Assembly (NCBI GenBank): GCA_902766655.1
Contig: CACXEL010000119.1
Span: forward strand, 1 to 19,559
DNA: 19,559 nt
From: an uncultured Lachnospiraceae bacterium
GTDB taxonomy: Bacteria; Bacillota; Clostridia; Lachnospirales; Lachnospiraceae
Direction: 5' to 3'
Shown: positions 7,585 through 15,611 of the stretch, in pieces
How the letters are laid out: each line of letters opens with the position of its first letter
Position numbering within the stretch: position 1 is the stretch's first letter
Translations under genes and position numbers: made by a program
Notes under the pieces: model-generated
What the model was told of the DNA's origin: nothing
Databases searched by the model: none
Seen by the model: the letters and a program-made list of their open reading frames with translations, nothing else

Positions 7585-7590
7585 ATTATA
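7585..7590 (-). promoter_or_regulatory. -10 element of the DUF1002 gene, with no recognisable -35
   Basis: Minus-strand TATAAT at 7585-7590. At 17-base spacing the -35 position reads GAGTCT, unlike TTGACA. The predicted transcription start is near 7578, giving a leader of about 40 bases. Confidence 0.5.
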
Positions 7591-7619
7591 CACGGAAACG
7601 GAGCAAGAGACTCTTAAAG

Positions 7620-7636
7620 TTTTGTAAAGATTTTGT
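7620..7636. promoter_or_regulatory. Direct-repeat candidate activator site upstream of the DUF1002 promoter
   Basis: Plus strand TTTTGT-AAAGA-TTTTGT, i.e. hexamer-N5-hexamer with an 11-bp period, centred about 50 bp upstream of the predicted start. Read on the minus strand it contains TTTACA, which fits the Bacillus PhoP-type hexamer TT(A/C/T)ACA, though the neighbouring hexamer fits poorly. Assignment to a particular regulator is not possible. Confidence 0.4.
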
Positions 7637-7728
7637 GTAACGCTTCCGCACCGGCGGGGCGGGGTCCGGCACAGCCAGAACACTGAACAGCTGCTTCCGG
7701 CACAAACGCCTCACTTACCGCTGCGCCG

Positions 7729-8616
7729 TTATGCCTTCCACTCCGGCCTTATTTCGTACAGGGCGTCCGCGATCGCGCCGAAGTCGGCCAGACTCAGCTG
7801 TTCCCCGCGGACAGTCGGCGCAAAGCCGCACCTCTCCACGGCCTGCGCCGCCTCCTCCTTGGAGAAATGAAAACCGGCATAGTGGCTGATTCCGTTGGTC
7901 AGGGTCTTCCGGCGCTCGTTGAAAGCTGCCCGGATCAGGGCAAAGAGCAGGGCTTCGTCCCGCACCGCCACCGGCGGCTTGTCCCGGCAGACCATGTGGA
8001 CCACCGCGCTCTCCACCTTGGGCTGGGGAATGAAGGCCGACGGCGGCACGATAAAGGCGATCTCAGCCTCCGTGTAGTAGGCCACCGCCAGCGAGAGGGC
8101 GCCGTATTCCTTGCTGCCCGGCCCAGTCACCATCCGCTCCGCCACCTCCTTCTGGACCATGACGGTCATGCTCCCGATGGGCGCCCTGCCCTCCAGGAGG
8201 CCCATGATGATGGGGGTGGTGATGTAGTAGGGGAGGTTGGCCGCGATCTTGATGGGGCGGCCTTCATTTTCCCGGGCGGCGATGGCGGCGATGTCCGTCT
8301 TCAGGATGTCGGCATTGATGACGTCCGCGTTGGGCCAGTCGGAAAGGGTATCCGCCAGGATCGGCAGGAGGCTCCGGTCGATCTCGACGGCCGTCACACG
8401 GCGGGCGGCGTCGGCCAGATACTGGGTCAGGGTGCCGATGCCCGGCCCGATCTCCAGCACGAAATCGTCCTCCGTAATTCCCGCGGCGTCTATGATGCCC
8501 GAAAGGACCGCCTCGCTGATCAGGAAATTCTGTCCGTATTTTTTGCGAAATGTGAACCCGTATTTTTTCAGGACCTCCCGGCAGCGGCCGGGGTTCCCGA
8601 GATATGGTCTGGCCAA
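7729..8616 (-). CDS. rsmA: 16S rRNA (adenine1518/1519-N6)-dimethyltransferase
   Basis: RsmA (KsgA) dimethylates two adjacent adenines in the 3' terminal hairpin of 16S rRNA late in 30S assembly, using S-adenosylmethionine. The 295-residue translation has the family opening KKYGFTFRKKYGQNFL, SAM motif I LEIGPGIGTLTQYLA, an acidic residue after the second strand (TAVEIDRS) and catalytic motif IV NLPYYITTP, then FIPQPKVESAV. The length is usual for the family. A TTG start at 8616 is chosen because AAGGAG lies ten bases upstream and the protein then begins close to where other family members do; the ATG at 8655 would place the RBS inside the coding region. A hairpin terminator ends only five bases before this RBS (see findings). 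Confidence 0.97.
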   Translation of the reverse strand: MARPYLGNPGRCREVLKKYGFTFRKKYGQNFLISEAVLSGIIDAAGITEDDFVLEIGPGIGTLTQYLADAARRVTAVEIDRSLLPILADTLSDWPNADVINADILKTDIAAIAARENEGRPIKIAANLPYYITTPIIMGLLEGRAPIGSMTVMVQKEVAERMVTGPGSKEYGALSLAVAYYTEAEIAFIVPPSAFIPQPKVESAVVHMVCRDKPPVAVRDEALLFALIRAAFNERRKTLTNGISHYAGFHFSKEEAAQAVERCGFAPTVRGEQLSLADFGAIADALYEIRPEWKA

Positions 8617-8626
8617 AGTAAGTGCA

Positions 8627-8632
8627 CTCCTT
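8627..8632 (-). promoter_or_regulatory. Ribosome binding site deciding the rsmA TTG start
   Basis: AAGGAG on the minus strand, ten bases before TTG at 8616. Its left edge is five bases from the T-tract of the preceding terminator. Confidence 0.75.
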
Positions 8633-8637
8633 CTTAT

Positions 8638-8671
8638 AAAAATGTCTCCACGCAAAATGGCGTGGAGACAT
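8638..8671 (-). terminator. Rho-independent terminator after the TPR/AAA gene, directly before rsmA
   Basis: A perfect 12-bp stem (ATGTCTCCACGC at 8642-8653 in plus-strand reading, with its complement at 8660-8671), six-base loop, then TTTTT on the minus strand. It begins about 17 bases after the stop of the 8689-12327 gene. Confidence 0.88.
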
Positions 8672-8688
8672 GCTGCTGTCGTTCCGTA

Positions 8689-11600
8689 TCAGTCCTCGAA
8701 GTCCTTCTCCTTCAGGTATATGCGGCCGCTGGGGTCCTTGCCCTTCCGCGAGAAGCGGCGGGCCAGACGGTGGCGGTTGGCCTTCTCGATGGCCTTGTCC
8801 ACCATTTCCTTGACCTTGCCGACCGTCACGGGCTCATCGTACTTCTGGTTCTGGCCGATGATGGTATAGAGGGCCAGGGTGCCCATGTCGTCCATCTTGT
8901 AGCCCATCTCGCGGGCGTAGGTCCGTGCGAAGGTGACAAGCTCGTCGTTGGTGAAGACGGGCACGGTGATGCTGGAGGTGAACTTGGCGGCAAATTCCGG
9001 ATGGGTGACGGTGAGCTGTCTCAGGTCCGCCTTCTCATCCTCCAGAATGACGACCAGATCGTCGGTCCTGAACTCCATGGCCCGGTTGAGACCATCGATG
9101 GACTCCTCACTCAGGCCGCCGGCTCCCTCGATGACCAGGAAGCCGCCTGCCAGAATGCTCACGATGCTGGCCGGATCCTTCTTGTTGAAGTCCTCCGCCA
9201 CGATCTTGCCGACCTTGGCGGCCCGGATATCGAGGTCCTTGCAGATGAGCAGGATGAGGCTGTCGGCAAGACGGGTCTTGCCGGCCCCCTGCCGGCCCAT
9301 GAGCAGGATATTGCCGGACCGTGAAGTCCGGTCGCCGGAGTTGTTGTGGACGTCCGCCAGCGCAACCGTGACCTGGTCTCCCACGCCGGGCACGCCGGCG
9401 AAATAGGTCAGGACCTTGGTCTCGGTCTCATCCAGCTTTCTGGGCTCCAGCGGCTGACGGCCAATGATCTCCGGCCGCTCCATGATATGGTCGATCAGGG
9501 ACTTGCTGGTCTCCTCCTCGGCCACGCTGACGCTGGAAATGTCAGTCAGAACACCGCCTCCCGCCACCTTCTCCTCCTGACGGAGGTCTTCCTCGTCGGC
9601 GAAGAGTTCTGCCGGTATTTCCTCGTTATAATTGTCCTGAGGACCGAAGGTCTCCTCATAGATGGCGGCAGCCATCTTTTCTTCCTCGCGGCGCCGCAGG
9701 GCGGCCTCGATCAGGGCGTCCAGGCTGTCGGTCTCCGGATGGGTGGGCCGTGCCGACTTGTAATCGAAGGTGCCGGCCTGCATGACCATGTTCCTGGCTG
9801 CGGTCTCGGGGTTCAGGAGATAAGAGCTCTCTGTCAGGTTGACGTCCTCGAAGACCGGGGCAGTCTCAGCTTTCTTGGTGACCGCTCTGGCGGCCTCCTG
9901 AAGGCTGACGCCGCCCTCGAGGGCCTTGCGCAGCTCCTCCTGGAAATTGAAGGGGCGGGTGAGACCCAGGGATTCGTCGGTCTCCTTCTCGAAGAGAGAC
10001 TTGTAGAGGGCCCGCTTTCTGGCCAGCTCTGCCTCCTCGGGCGTCATCTCCGGCTCCGCCGGTGCAGTGGCAGCCGCTTCGGGCGCAGGCCCGGCAGCCG
10101 GTGCAGTGACCGGTGTTTCGGCGGCTGCCTCGGGTGCGGCGTCGGCCGTATCCGGCGCAGACCCGGCGGCAGGAATCTCTGCATCAGCAGTCTCCGCAGG
10201 AGTCGCAGCAATGGATGCCGCAGGTCCCTCAGAAGCGGTATCCCAGGCAAAGTGCGGTGCTTCTTCCGCTGCCTCGGCTCCGGCCAGGGCTTCCGGCACA
10301 TCGACTTCCGTGATTGCCAGGGTATCTTCTTCATTGTCGGTGGCAGTTGCGGAAGCCGGCGTCTCCTCCGTCTCCTCAGCGGCTATCATCTCAAGGAGGG
10401 CTTCCTCAGCGGCCGCCTCCCAGACAGCCTCCTCGGCGGCCCGGGCCTGGTCCGCAAGGCCCGCCTCGCTCAGATCCGGCGCGGACAGACCGGATCCGTC
10501 CGGTGCCGGCTGGTACTCTTCTTCCGGGGCAGCCTTTTCTGCCGCAGCTGTCTTCTCGGCCTCTTCCGCTGCGATCCGGGCGGTTTCCTCCGCCGCTGCC
10601 TTCTCAGCTTCTTCCGCGGCTATTCTGGCTGCCTCTTCCGCAGCGATTCTGGCTGCTTCCTCTGCTGCAGCCTTCGCGGCTTCTTCCGCGGCGGCCTTCT
10701 CGGCCTCTTCCGCGGCGATCCGGGCGGCTTCCTCTGCCGCAGCCTTCGCAGCTTCCTCCGCGGCGGCCTTCTCAGCCTCTTCCGCGGCGATTCTGGCGGC
10801 TTCTTCCGCAGCAGCCTTCGCAGCTTCCTCCGCGGCGGCCTTCTCGGCCTCTTCCGCGGCGATCCTGGCGGCTTCCTCTGCCGCAGCCTTCGCAGCTTCC
10901 TCCGCGGCGGCCTTCTCAGCCTCTTCCGCGGCGATTCGGGCGGCTTCCTCTGCAGCAGCCTTTTCAGCTTCTTCCGCAGCAGCCTTCGCAGCTTCCTCCG
11001 CGGCGGCCTTCTCAGCCTCTTCCGCGGCGATCCTGGCGGCTTCTTCCGCAGTAGCCTTCGCGGCTTCTTCCGCCTCAGCCTTTGCGGCCTCATCAGCAGA
11101 CGCCTTCGCAGCTTCCTCCGCGGCCCGGTCCGCCTCGGCGGCGGCCGCGAGCAGGTCTTCATTTTCCCTGAGACGGACGACCTGGGCCGCCAGTTCGCTT
11201 CCTGTCTCCGCGAAGAGGGCGTTCAGGTCAACGGCAGCAGTCGCAGCCGGCTCCTCGGGAGCAGTTTCCGCTGCGGGCACCGGACGGTCGGTGGCGCCGA
11301 AATTCTCCGGCTCCAGGGCCTTGACGTTGGCGGCATCAAAATCAGGCGATTCGTAGACGATCGCCTTCTCCATGGACTCCTCGGCCTCCTCCTGGGGCTC
11401 CTCCACGGGCGTTCTGATGCCCGCAAAGACCTCGCGGATACTGTCGGCCAGCTTCTGCTGGATGTCCTCCTCATTGTTGGTCCCGAAAACGGACCTCGCG
11501 CTCGTCACCATGGCGGGCGCGCGCAGCTCACCGCGGCTGGTATTCAGGGCCTCGCCGGCGGCGGCGTTCATCTTCTCGATGGCCTGGGCGGTGCTCATGC

Positions 11601-12327
11601 GGGACGCCCTGGCGTCCGGACCGGCCACGAAGGTGTAGCCCGTCCCGCCATCGCGCAGGCGGTAGCCGCCGTTGTCGCGCTTCTGGGGCGTATCGGTGCC
11701 TTCCGCAGCCGCCCTGTTGAAACGGTTGTCATAGAGCTTGCGCTGCATGGTCGTCAGCGGGCGGATCGTCATTTTGAGTTCCATGGCCCGGGTCACATAG
11801 CTGCCGTCCGAGAACCAGAGAATGAGGTCATCACACTCCTCTATGCACTTTTCGTCCTCGCCGTTCTGCTTGTAGAGCTCTGCCAGCTCGTAGGCCCACC
11901 TCTCGGTGTACTCCCGGTCCTTATACTCCTTGAGGATGGCGATCTGCTCGGGCAGGGAGGCCCCGCTGGCCTTGAGCAGATGGTACTTGAGGATGTAACG
12001 GCCCGTATCATGGGGCGCGATCCGCTCGAATTCCTCGCAGTAATGCTGTGCCTCCTCCAGGTCGCCCAGCTTGAGAGCCATCTCGGCCATCCGGTAGACC
12101 ACCATCTTGCCGCCCCTTGAGCTCTTCAGGGCGTAATTCAATATCGTCCAGCTGTCGTTGAGACGCTCTGTCTTCTCGTAGATTTCCGCTACCATGCAGA
12201 GGATCCGGACACTTTTTACTTTTCTCCAGTCGATCGTGTCCGCGATCTTGGCAGCCTCGGTGAAATCTCCGTTGGCAGCCAGACGGCTCATCTGATCCAG
12301 TCTGATTTTATACTCGGCTTTATCCAA
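8689..12327 (-). CDS. TPR-like / Ala-Glu octad repeat / degenerate AAA+ domain protein
   Basis: A 1212-residue cytoplasmic protein; no signal peptide or membrane segment. Residues about 5-215 are helical and TPR-like (e.g. SWTILNYALKSS, MALKLGDLEEAQHYCEEFER, ELAELYKQNGEDEKCIEECD). About 400-598 is a run of some 24 octads such as AARIAAEE, AEKAAAEE and AAKAAAEE, probably one long charged helix. About 600-950 is Ala/Pro/Glu-rich and likely disordered. About 960-1190 resembles CbbX/SpoVK-type AAA+ domains: Walker A GRQGAGKT (1011-1018) is intact, but the Walker B region reads FLVIEGAGGL instead of hhhhDEA, sensor 1 is altered, and the arginine-finger segment reads HPEFAAKF. The preferred start is TTG at 12327, five bases after GAGGTGAT; a TTG at 12333 overlaps that site. 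Function unknown: possibly a scaffold or nucleotide-dependent switch. It is flanked by its own promoter and terminator. Confidence 0.85.
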   Translation of the reverse strand: MDKAEYKIRLDQMSRLAANGDFTEAAKIADTIDWRKVKSVRILCMVAEIYEKTERLNDSWTILNYALKSSRGGKMVVYRMAEMALKLGDLEEAQHYCEEFERIAPHDTGRYILKYHLLKASGASLPEQIAILKEYKDREYTERWAYELAELYKQNGEDEKCIEECDDLILWFSDGSYVTRAMELKMTIRPLTTMQRKLYDNRFNRAAAEGTDTPQKRDNGGYRLRDGGTGYTFVAGPDARASRMSTAQAIEKMNAAAGEALNTSRGELRAPAMVTSARSVFGTNNEEDIQQKLADSIREVFAGIRTPVEEPQEEAEESMEKAIVYESPDFDAANVKALEPENFGATDRPVPAAETAPEEPAATAAVDLNALFAETGSELAAQVVRLRENEDLLAAAAEADRAAEEAAKASADEAAKAEAEEAAKATAEEAARIAAEEAEKAAAEEAAKAAAEEAEKAAAEEAARIAAEEAEKAAAEEAAKAAAEEAARIAAEEAEKAAAEEAAKAAAEEAARIAAEEAEKAAAEEAAKAAAEEAARIAAEEAEKAAAEEAAKAAAEEAARIAAEEAARIAAEEAEKAAAEETARIAAEEAEKTAAAEKAAPEEEYQPAPDGSGLSAPDLSEAGLADQARAAEEAVWEAAAEEALLEMIAAEETEETPASATATDNEEDTLAITEVDVPEALAGAEAAEEAPHFAWDTASEGPAASIAATPAETADAEIPAAGSAPDTADAAPEAAAETPVTAPAAGPAPEAAATAPAEPEMTPEEAELARKRALYKSLFEKETDESLGLTRPFNFQEELRKALEGGVSLQEAARAVTKKAETAPVFEDVNLTESSYLLNPETAARNMVMQAGTFDYKSARPTHPETDSLDALIEAALRRREEEKMAAAIYEETFGPQDNYNEEIPAELFADEEDLRQEEKVAGGGVLTDISSVSVAEEETSKSLIDHIMERPEIIGRQPLEPRKLDETETKVLTYFAGVPGVGDQVTVALADVHNNSGDRTSRSGNILLMGRQGAGKTRLADSLILLICKDLDIRAAKVGKIVAEDFNKKDPASIVSILAGGFLVIEGAGGLSEESIDGLNRAMEFRTDDLVVILEDEKADLRQLTVTHPEFAAKFTSSITVPVFTNDELVTFARTYAREMGYKMDDMGTLALYTIIGQNQKYDEPVTVGKVKEMVDKAIEKANRHRLARRFSRKGKDPSGRIYLKEKDFED
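10540..11120. repeat. GC-rich tandem repeat, 24-bp unit within a 72-bp higher-order unit
   Basis: This DNA encodes the octad run of the TPR/AAA protein. Each octad is 24 bp; three octads (ending ARIAAEE, EKAAAEE and AKAAAEE) form a 72-bp unit repeated about five times in near-perfect register, with synonymous differences between copies (gcggcttcc, gcagcttcc and so on). The edges are degenerate. The indel positions stay in multiples of 24 bp. Confidence 0.85.
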
Positions 12328-12332
12328 TCTCA

Positions 12333-12340
12333 ATCACCTC
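12333..12340 (-). promoter_or_regulatory. Ribosome binding site of the TPR/AAA gene
   Basis: GAGGTGAT on the minus strand, an extended match to the complement of the 16S 3' end. It is five bases from TTG at 12327, and it overlaps the alternative TTG at 12333, which argues against that start. Confidence 0.55.
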
Positions 12341-12437
12341 GTAATTCCCCTTCCAGTCCTGTCTCCCCTGTTGCTATCGATCATCGCCGGACCTACCCCT
12401 TCAAAAGCCCGGCGCAAACTAATCCATAATCTATTTT

Positions 12438-12466
12438 AGTGTAGCATAAGAGGATTTTAAAGTAAA
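12438..12466 (-). promoter_or_regulatory. Promoter of the TPR/AAA gene
   Basis: Minus strand -35 TTTACT (12461-12466), a 17-base spacer ending TGC, and -10 TACACT (12438-12443), an extended -10. The leader is about 105 bases; no riboswitch was recognised in it. Confidence 0.5.
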
Positions 12467-12484
12467 GAAAGGAGAGTTCCGCGA

Positions 12485-12527
12485 AAAAGAAAAAGATGCC
12501 CGGGAAATGAAACCATTCCCGGGCATC
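12485..12527 (-). terminator. Rho-independent terminator of glgP
   Basis: A perfect 12-bp stem (GATGCCCGGGAA at 12495-12506, complement at 12516-12527), followed on the minus strand by TTTTTCTTTTTC. It lies about 37 bases past the glgP stop and just upstream of the promoter of the next gene. Confidence 0.92.
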
Positions 12528-12563
12528 CCGAATAAGTTACCTTTGTGGTCAGCCTTCAGCCCA

Positions 12564-15020
12564 TCACTTCGTGACGGAGTTGAGATGCCAGATATCGTCC
12601 ACGTACTCCTTGATCGTGCGGTCGGAGGAGAACTTGCCGGAGCAGGCCGTGTTCATCATGGCCATCCTTGCCCAGCGCTCGCGGTCGCGGTAAGCCGCCT
12701 CAACGCGCTTCTGCGCCTCCTCGTAGGAGCGGAAATCGGCCAGGATGAAGTACTGGTCGGCCCTGCCGAAGCGTGTGGACAGAAGGGAGTCGTACAGGGG
12801 CTTGAAGAGCTCGGTGTTGGGGTCGTAGGTGCCGTTCACCAGCTGGACAAGGACCTGGCGCAGACCGCCGTCCGCATTGAAGATATCGTTGGGATAGTAG
12901 CCGCCGTTATGCTCGTAGTTGATGACAGCGTCGGAGGAGAGACCGAAAATGAAGGCATTCTCCCGTCCCACTTCCTCGACGATCTCCACATTGGCGCCGT
13001 CCATGGTGCCGATGGTCGGCGCGCCGTTCAGCATGAACTTCATGTTGCCGGTACCGGAAGCTTCCTTGGAGGCCGTGGAGATCTGCTCAGAGACGTCCGC
13101 AGCCGCGAAGATGATCTCGCCGTTGGAGACCTTGTAGTCCTCGATGAAGACGACCTTGAGGCGTCCCTTGAGGGCCGGGTCGTTGTTGACGACCTTGCCG
13201 ACGGAGTTGATCAGCTTGATGATCAGCTTGGCGTTGGCATAGCCGGCAGAGGCCTTGGCGCCGAAGATGAAAGTCCTGGGATAGAAATCCATCTCCGGGT
13301 GCTCCAGCAGCTGGTTCCTCAGGTACATGACATGAAGGATGTTGAGGAGCTGGCGCTTGTACTCATGGAGACGCTTGACCTGGACGTCGAAGATAGACCT
13401 GGGATCGACCTCGATGCCGTTGTGCTCCAGGATATACTTGGCCAGGCGCTGCTTGTTCTTGAACTTGATGTTCATGAACTCCTGACGGGCCTTGGGATCG
13501 TCCACGTAGAGCTTGAGCTGGCTCAGGGAGGAGAGATCCGTGATCCACTCGTCACCGATCTTGTCGGTGATCCAGTTGGCCAGGAGCGGGTTGCCGTGCA
13601 GCAGGAAGCGGCGCTGGGTGATGCCGTTGGTCTTGTTGTTGAACTTCTCCGGGCAGAGCTCGTAGAAATCCTTGAGGACGTCCTTCTTGAGGATCTCGGT
13701 GTGGAGGGCGGCAACACCGTTCACGGAGTGGCTGCCGATGATGGCGAGGTAAGCCATGCGGACCTGGCCGTCATAGATGGGGGCCGTGTTGCGCAGGTGG
13801 CTCATGTCGCCGTGATAACGCGCACGGATCTCCTCCACGAAGCGGCGGTTGATCTCTTCCGTGATCTGGTATACGCGGGGCAGGAGGCGGGAGAAGAGGT
13901 CGATCGGCCATTTCTCCAGGGCTTCCGCCATGATGGTGTGGTTGGTGTAGGCACAGGTGCGGGTGGTGATATCCCAGGCCTGGTTCCACTCATAGCCGTA
14001 CTCGTCCATGAGCAGACGCATGAGCTCGGGGACGGCGACGGTCGGATGGGTGTCGTTCATCTGGAAAGCCACCTTGTCAGGCAGGTTGTCCAGAGTGCCG
14101 TACTGCTTCATATGCTTTACCAGGGCTTCCTGGACGGAGGCGGATACGAAGAAGTACTGCTGCTTGAGCCTCAGCTCCTTGCCGGCCATGTTGTTGTCGT
14201 TCGGGTAGAGGACCTGCGTGATGGTGCGGGCCAGGTTGTCCTGCTCGACGGCCTTGGCGTACTCGCCCCTGTCAAAGGAGGCCAGCTCGAAGGAGTTGAT
14301 GGCTTCCGCATCCCACATGCGGAGGGTGTCCACAACACCGTTCTTATAGCCCAGGACCGGGATGTCGTAGGGGATAGCCCTGACGGAGGAGTAGTTCTCA
14401 TAAATGTAGACCGGCTTGCCTGTCTTGGGATCGAAGTCCGTGCGGGTGTTGCCGCCGAACCTGACTTCCTTGGCGTGCTCGGGTCTCTTCAGCTCGAAGG
14501 GATAGCCGTTCTTCAGCCAGTTGTCGCCGACCTCCCTCTGGAAGCCGTCGCGGATCTGCTGCTTGAACATACCGTAATGATAGCGGACGCCGCAGCCGTA
14601 GGCATGATAGCCGCCGGTAGCCAGGGAATCCAGGAAGCAGGCGGCCAGTCTGCCCAGACCGCCGTTGCCCAGAGCCGGATCCGGCTCCTGGTCCTCGATG
14701 GCGTTCAGGTCAAGGCCGATCTCCTGCAGGGCTTCCTTGACGCCCTCGTACTCGCCCAGGTTCAGGAGGTTGTTGCCCAGCGCACGGCCGACAAGGAACT
14801 CCATGGAGAGATAGTAGACGATCTTGGCGCTCTGCTCTTCGAAGGTCTGGCAGGAATCCATCCACTGGTCAATGATCTCATTTTCCACGACGCTGCCGAC
14901 GGCCTGGAAGATCTCCTGCTGGGTGGCGTCCTCGATATCTTTTCTGTAGAGCCTGCGAACGGTATCGCGGACATCCACGATGAACTGGTACTTATCGAAT
15001 CTGAAATTTTTTCTTCTCAT
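12564..15020 (-). CDS. glgP: Glycogen/starch/alpha-glucan phosphorylase
   Basis: A PLP-dependent GT35 enzyme that releases glucose 1-phosphate from the non-reducing ends of glycogen or maltodextrin. The protein is 818 residues, the usual bacterial length. It has LSMEFLVGRALGNNLLNLG near residue 70, PALGNGGLGRLAACFLDSLA near 115-135, QMNDTHPTVAVPEL near 320, and the PLP-lysine motif EASGTGNMKFMLNGA with K661, followed by TMDGANVEI. The start ATG at 15020 is preceded only by a weak GGGG site. The leader (about 70 bases) contains a CCGGC/GCCGG hairpin. The gene has its own promoter and terminator, and no other glg gene is adjacent, so it appears to be a stand-alone unit. It could prefer maltodextrin (malP); sequence alone does not separate these. 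Confidence 0.97.
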   Translation of the reverse strand: MRRKNFRFDKYQFIVDVRDTVRRLYRKDIEDATQQEIFQAVGSVVENEIIDQWMDSCQTFEEQSAKIVYYLSMEFLVGRALGNNLLNLGEYEGVKEALQEIGLDLNAIEDQEPDPALGNGGLGRLAACFLDSLATGGYHAYGCGVRYHYGMFKQQIRDGFQREVGDNWLKNGYPFELKRPEHAKEVRFGGNTRTDFDPKTGKPVYIYENYSSVRAIPYDIPVLGYKNGVVDTLRMWDAEAINSFELASFDRGEYAKAVEQDNLARTITQVLYPNDNNMAGKELRLKQQYFFVSASVQEALVKHMKQYGTLDNLPDKVAFQMNDTHPTVAVPELMRLLMDEYGYEWNQAWDITTRTCAYTNHTIMAEALEKWPIDLFSRLLPRVYQITEEINRRFVEEIRARYHGDMSHLRNTAPIYDGQVRMAYLAIIGSHSVNGVAALHTEILKKDVLKDFYELCPEKFNNKTNGITQRRFLLHGNPLLANWITDKIGDEWITDLSSLSQLKLYVDDPKARQEFMNIKFKNKQRLAKYILEHNGIEVDPRSIFDVQVKRLHEYKRQLLNILHVMYLRNQLLEHPEMDFYPRTFIFGAKASAGYANAKLIIKLINSVGKVVNNDPALKGRLKVVFIEDYKVSNGEIIFAAADVSEQISTASKEASGTGNMKFMLNGAPTIGTMDGANVEIVEEVGRENAFIFGLSSDAVINYEHNGGYYPNDIFNADGGLRQVLVQLVNGTYDPNTELFKPLYDSLLSTRFGRADQYFILADFRSYEEAQKRVEAAYRDRERWARMAMMNTACSGKFSSDRTIKEYVDDIWHLNSVTK

Positions 15021-15096
15021 GTTATATTCCCCATTCTTTCACCGGCAGCCCGGAAGCCAGCCGGTCAGATAACACCTTTAGGCATGTATTCAGTTT

Positions 15097-15125
15097 ATCT
15101 TATTAAATATGGCGCCGTAAGTCAA
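15097..15125 (-). promoter_or_regulatory. Sigma-A-type promoter of glgP
   Basis: Minus strand -35 TTGACT (15120-15125), a 17-base spacer, -10 TAAGAT (15097-15102). Predicted start near 15090. A convincing CcpA (cre) site was looked for and not found. Confidence 0.65.
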
Positions 15126-15283
15126 GCCCAATAATCCACACACCTGCTCTAAAAATGCAAACATTCTTGCGCATAGTTCACAATTTTATCCCTGTTTTTT
15201 GGTCATATCGACTATTTGTTTCGGTTCATGCCGGCCTGAGACGGGTCCCGGATCCATAGATACAGGGGTCGGAAGGGCTTCTC

Positions 15284-15508
15284 TCACCGGACGAACGGCG
15301 CCCGGTATTCCGCATTGATCTCGCGGAGCTCCTTCTCCCCGTCAATATACGCCTGGTAAATGGTCTCGATCCGCCCGCCGCCGCGGTTGTCGCAGCCGGA
15401 GCAGAATTCACATTCCGTACCGCAGGAATCCCACAAGGCACTCCGGACGATACGCTCTCTTTCCTCCCGCGTGGTATCCTTGATCAGGAGCGATCTCTTT
15501 TTCAACAT
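15284..15508 (-). CDS. Small cysteine-rich protein, unknown function
   Basis: A 74-residue protein beginning MLKKRSLLIKDTTREERERI, with a cysteine cluster CGTECEFCSGC (C-x3-C-x2-C-x2-C, about residues 29-39) and the C-terminal segment YIDGEKELREINAEYRAPFV. The start is firm: AAGGAGG eight bases before the ATG, and an extended -10 promoter about 105 bases upstream. I recall similar short proteins with a KRSLIIKDTT..ER..IV start and a REINxE(F/Y) end in Lachnospiraceae genomes, usually annotated hypothetical, so this seems a conserved lineage gene. The cysteines could bind zinc or an iron-sulfur cluster; this is inference. An in-frame extension to 15799 runs through the promoter and the ileS terminator and is not coding. 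Confidence 0.8.
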   Translation of the reverse strand: MLKKRSLLIKDTTREERERIVRSALWDSCGTECEFCSGCDNRGGGRIETIYQAYIDGEKELREINAEYRAPFVR

Positions 15509-15602
15509 CTTATTTCCTCCTTCATCACCGCTTTTCCTGATTCCCCGTGCGTCAAGATACTCCGGTACCTCATCCTTGCTGTGACTAAGATAAATATTGT
15601 TT

Positions 15603-15610
15603 GTTGCAAC
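15603..15610. promoter_or_regulatory. Palindrome GTTGCAAC at the predicted transcription start
   Basis: An 8-bp perfect palindrome immediately downstream of the -10 box of the small cysteine-rich gene, inside a wider inverted pair TTGTTTG (15597-15603) / CAAACAA that brackets the -10. The position suits a repressor site; the regulator is unknown. Confidence 0.3.
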
Positions 15611-15611
15611 T

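Noticed and set aside
10540..11120. CRISPR array
   Set aside because: The repeats are directly contiguous, in frame and coding; there are no unique spacers.
10067..11356. A 429-codon Ala/Ser-rich frame on the plus strand, and a 924-codon plus-strand frame at 9346-12120
   Set aside because: Both are antisense to the TPR/AAA gene; the low-complexity repeat and high GC keep stop codons rare. No RBS and no domain similarity.
12507..15134. 875-codon plus-strand frame opposite glgP
   Set aside because: Antisense shadow of a clear glycogen phosphorylase; Val/Asp/Leu-rich composition is typical of the reverse of a GC-rich gene.
15130..15200. CcpA (cre) site upstream of the glgP promoter around TGCAAACATTCTTGCGCA
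   Set aside because: It is an imperfect inverted repeat but lacks the central CG and conserved ends of the cre consensus, and it lies upstream of the -35.
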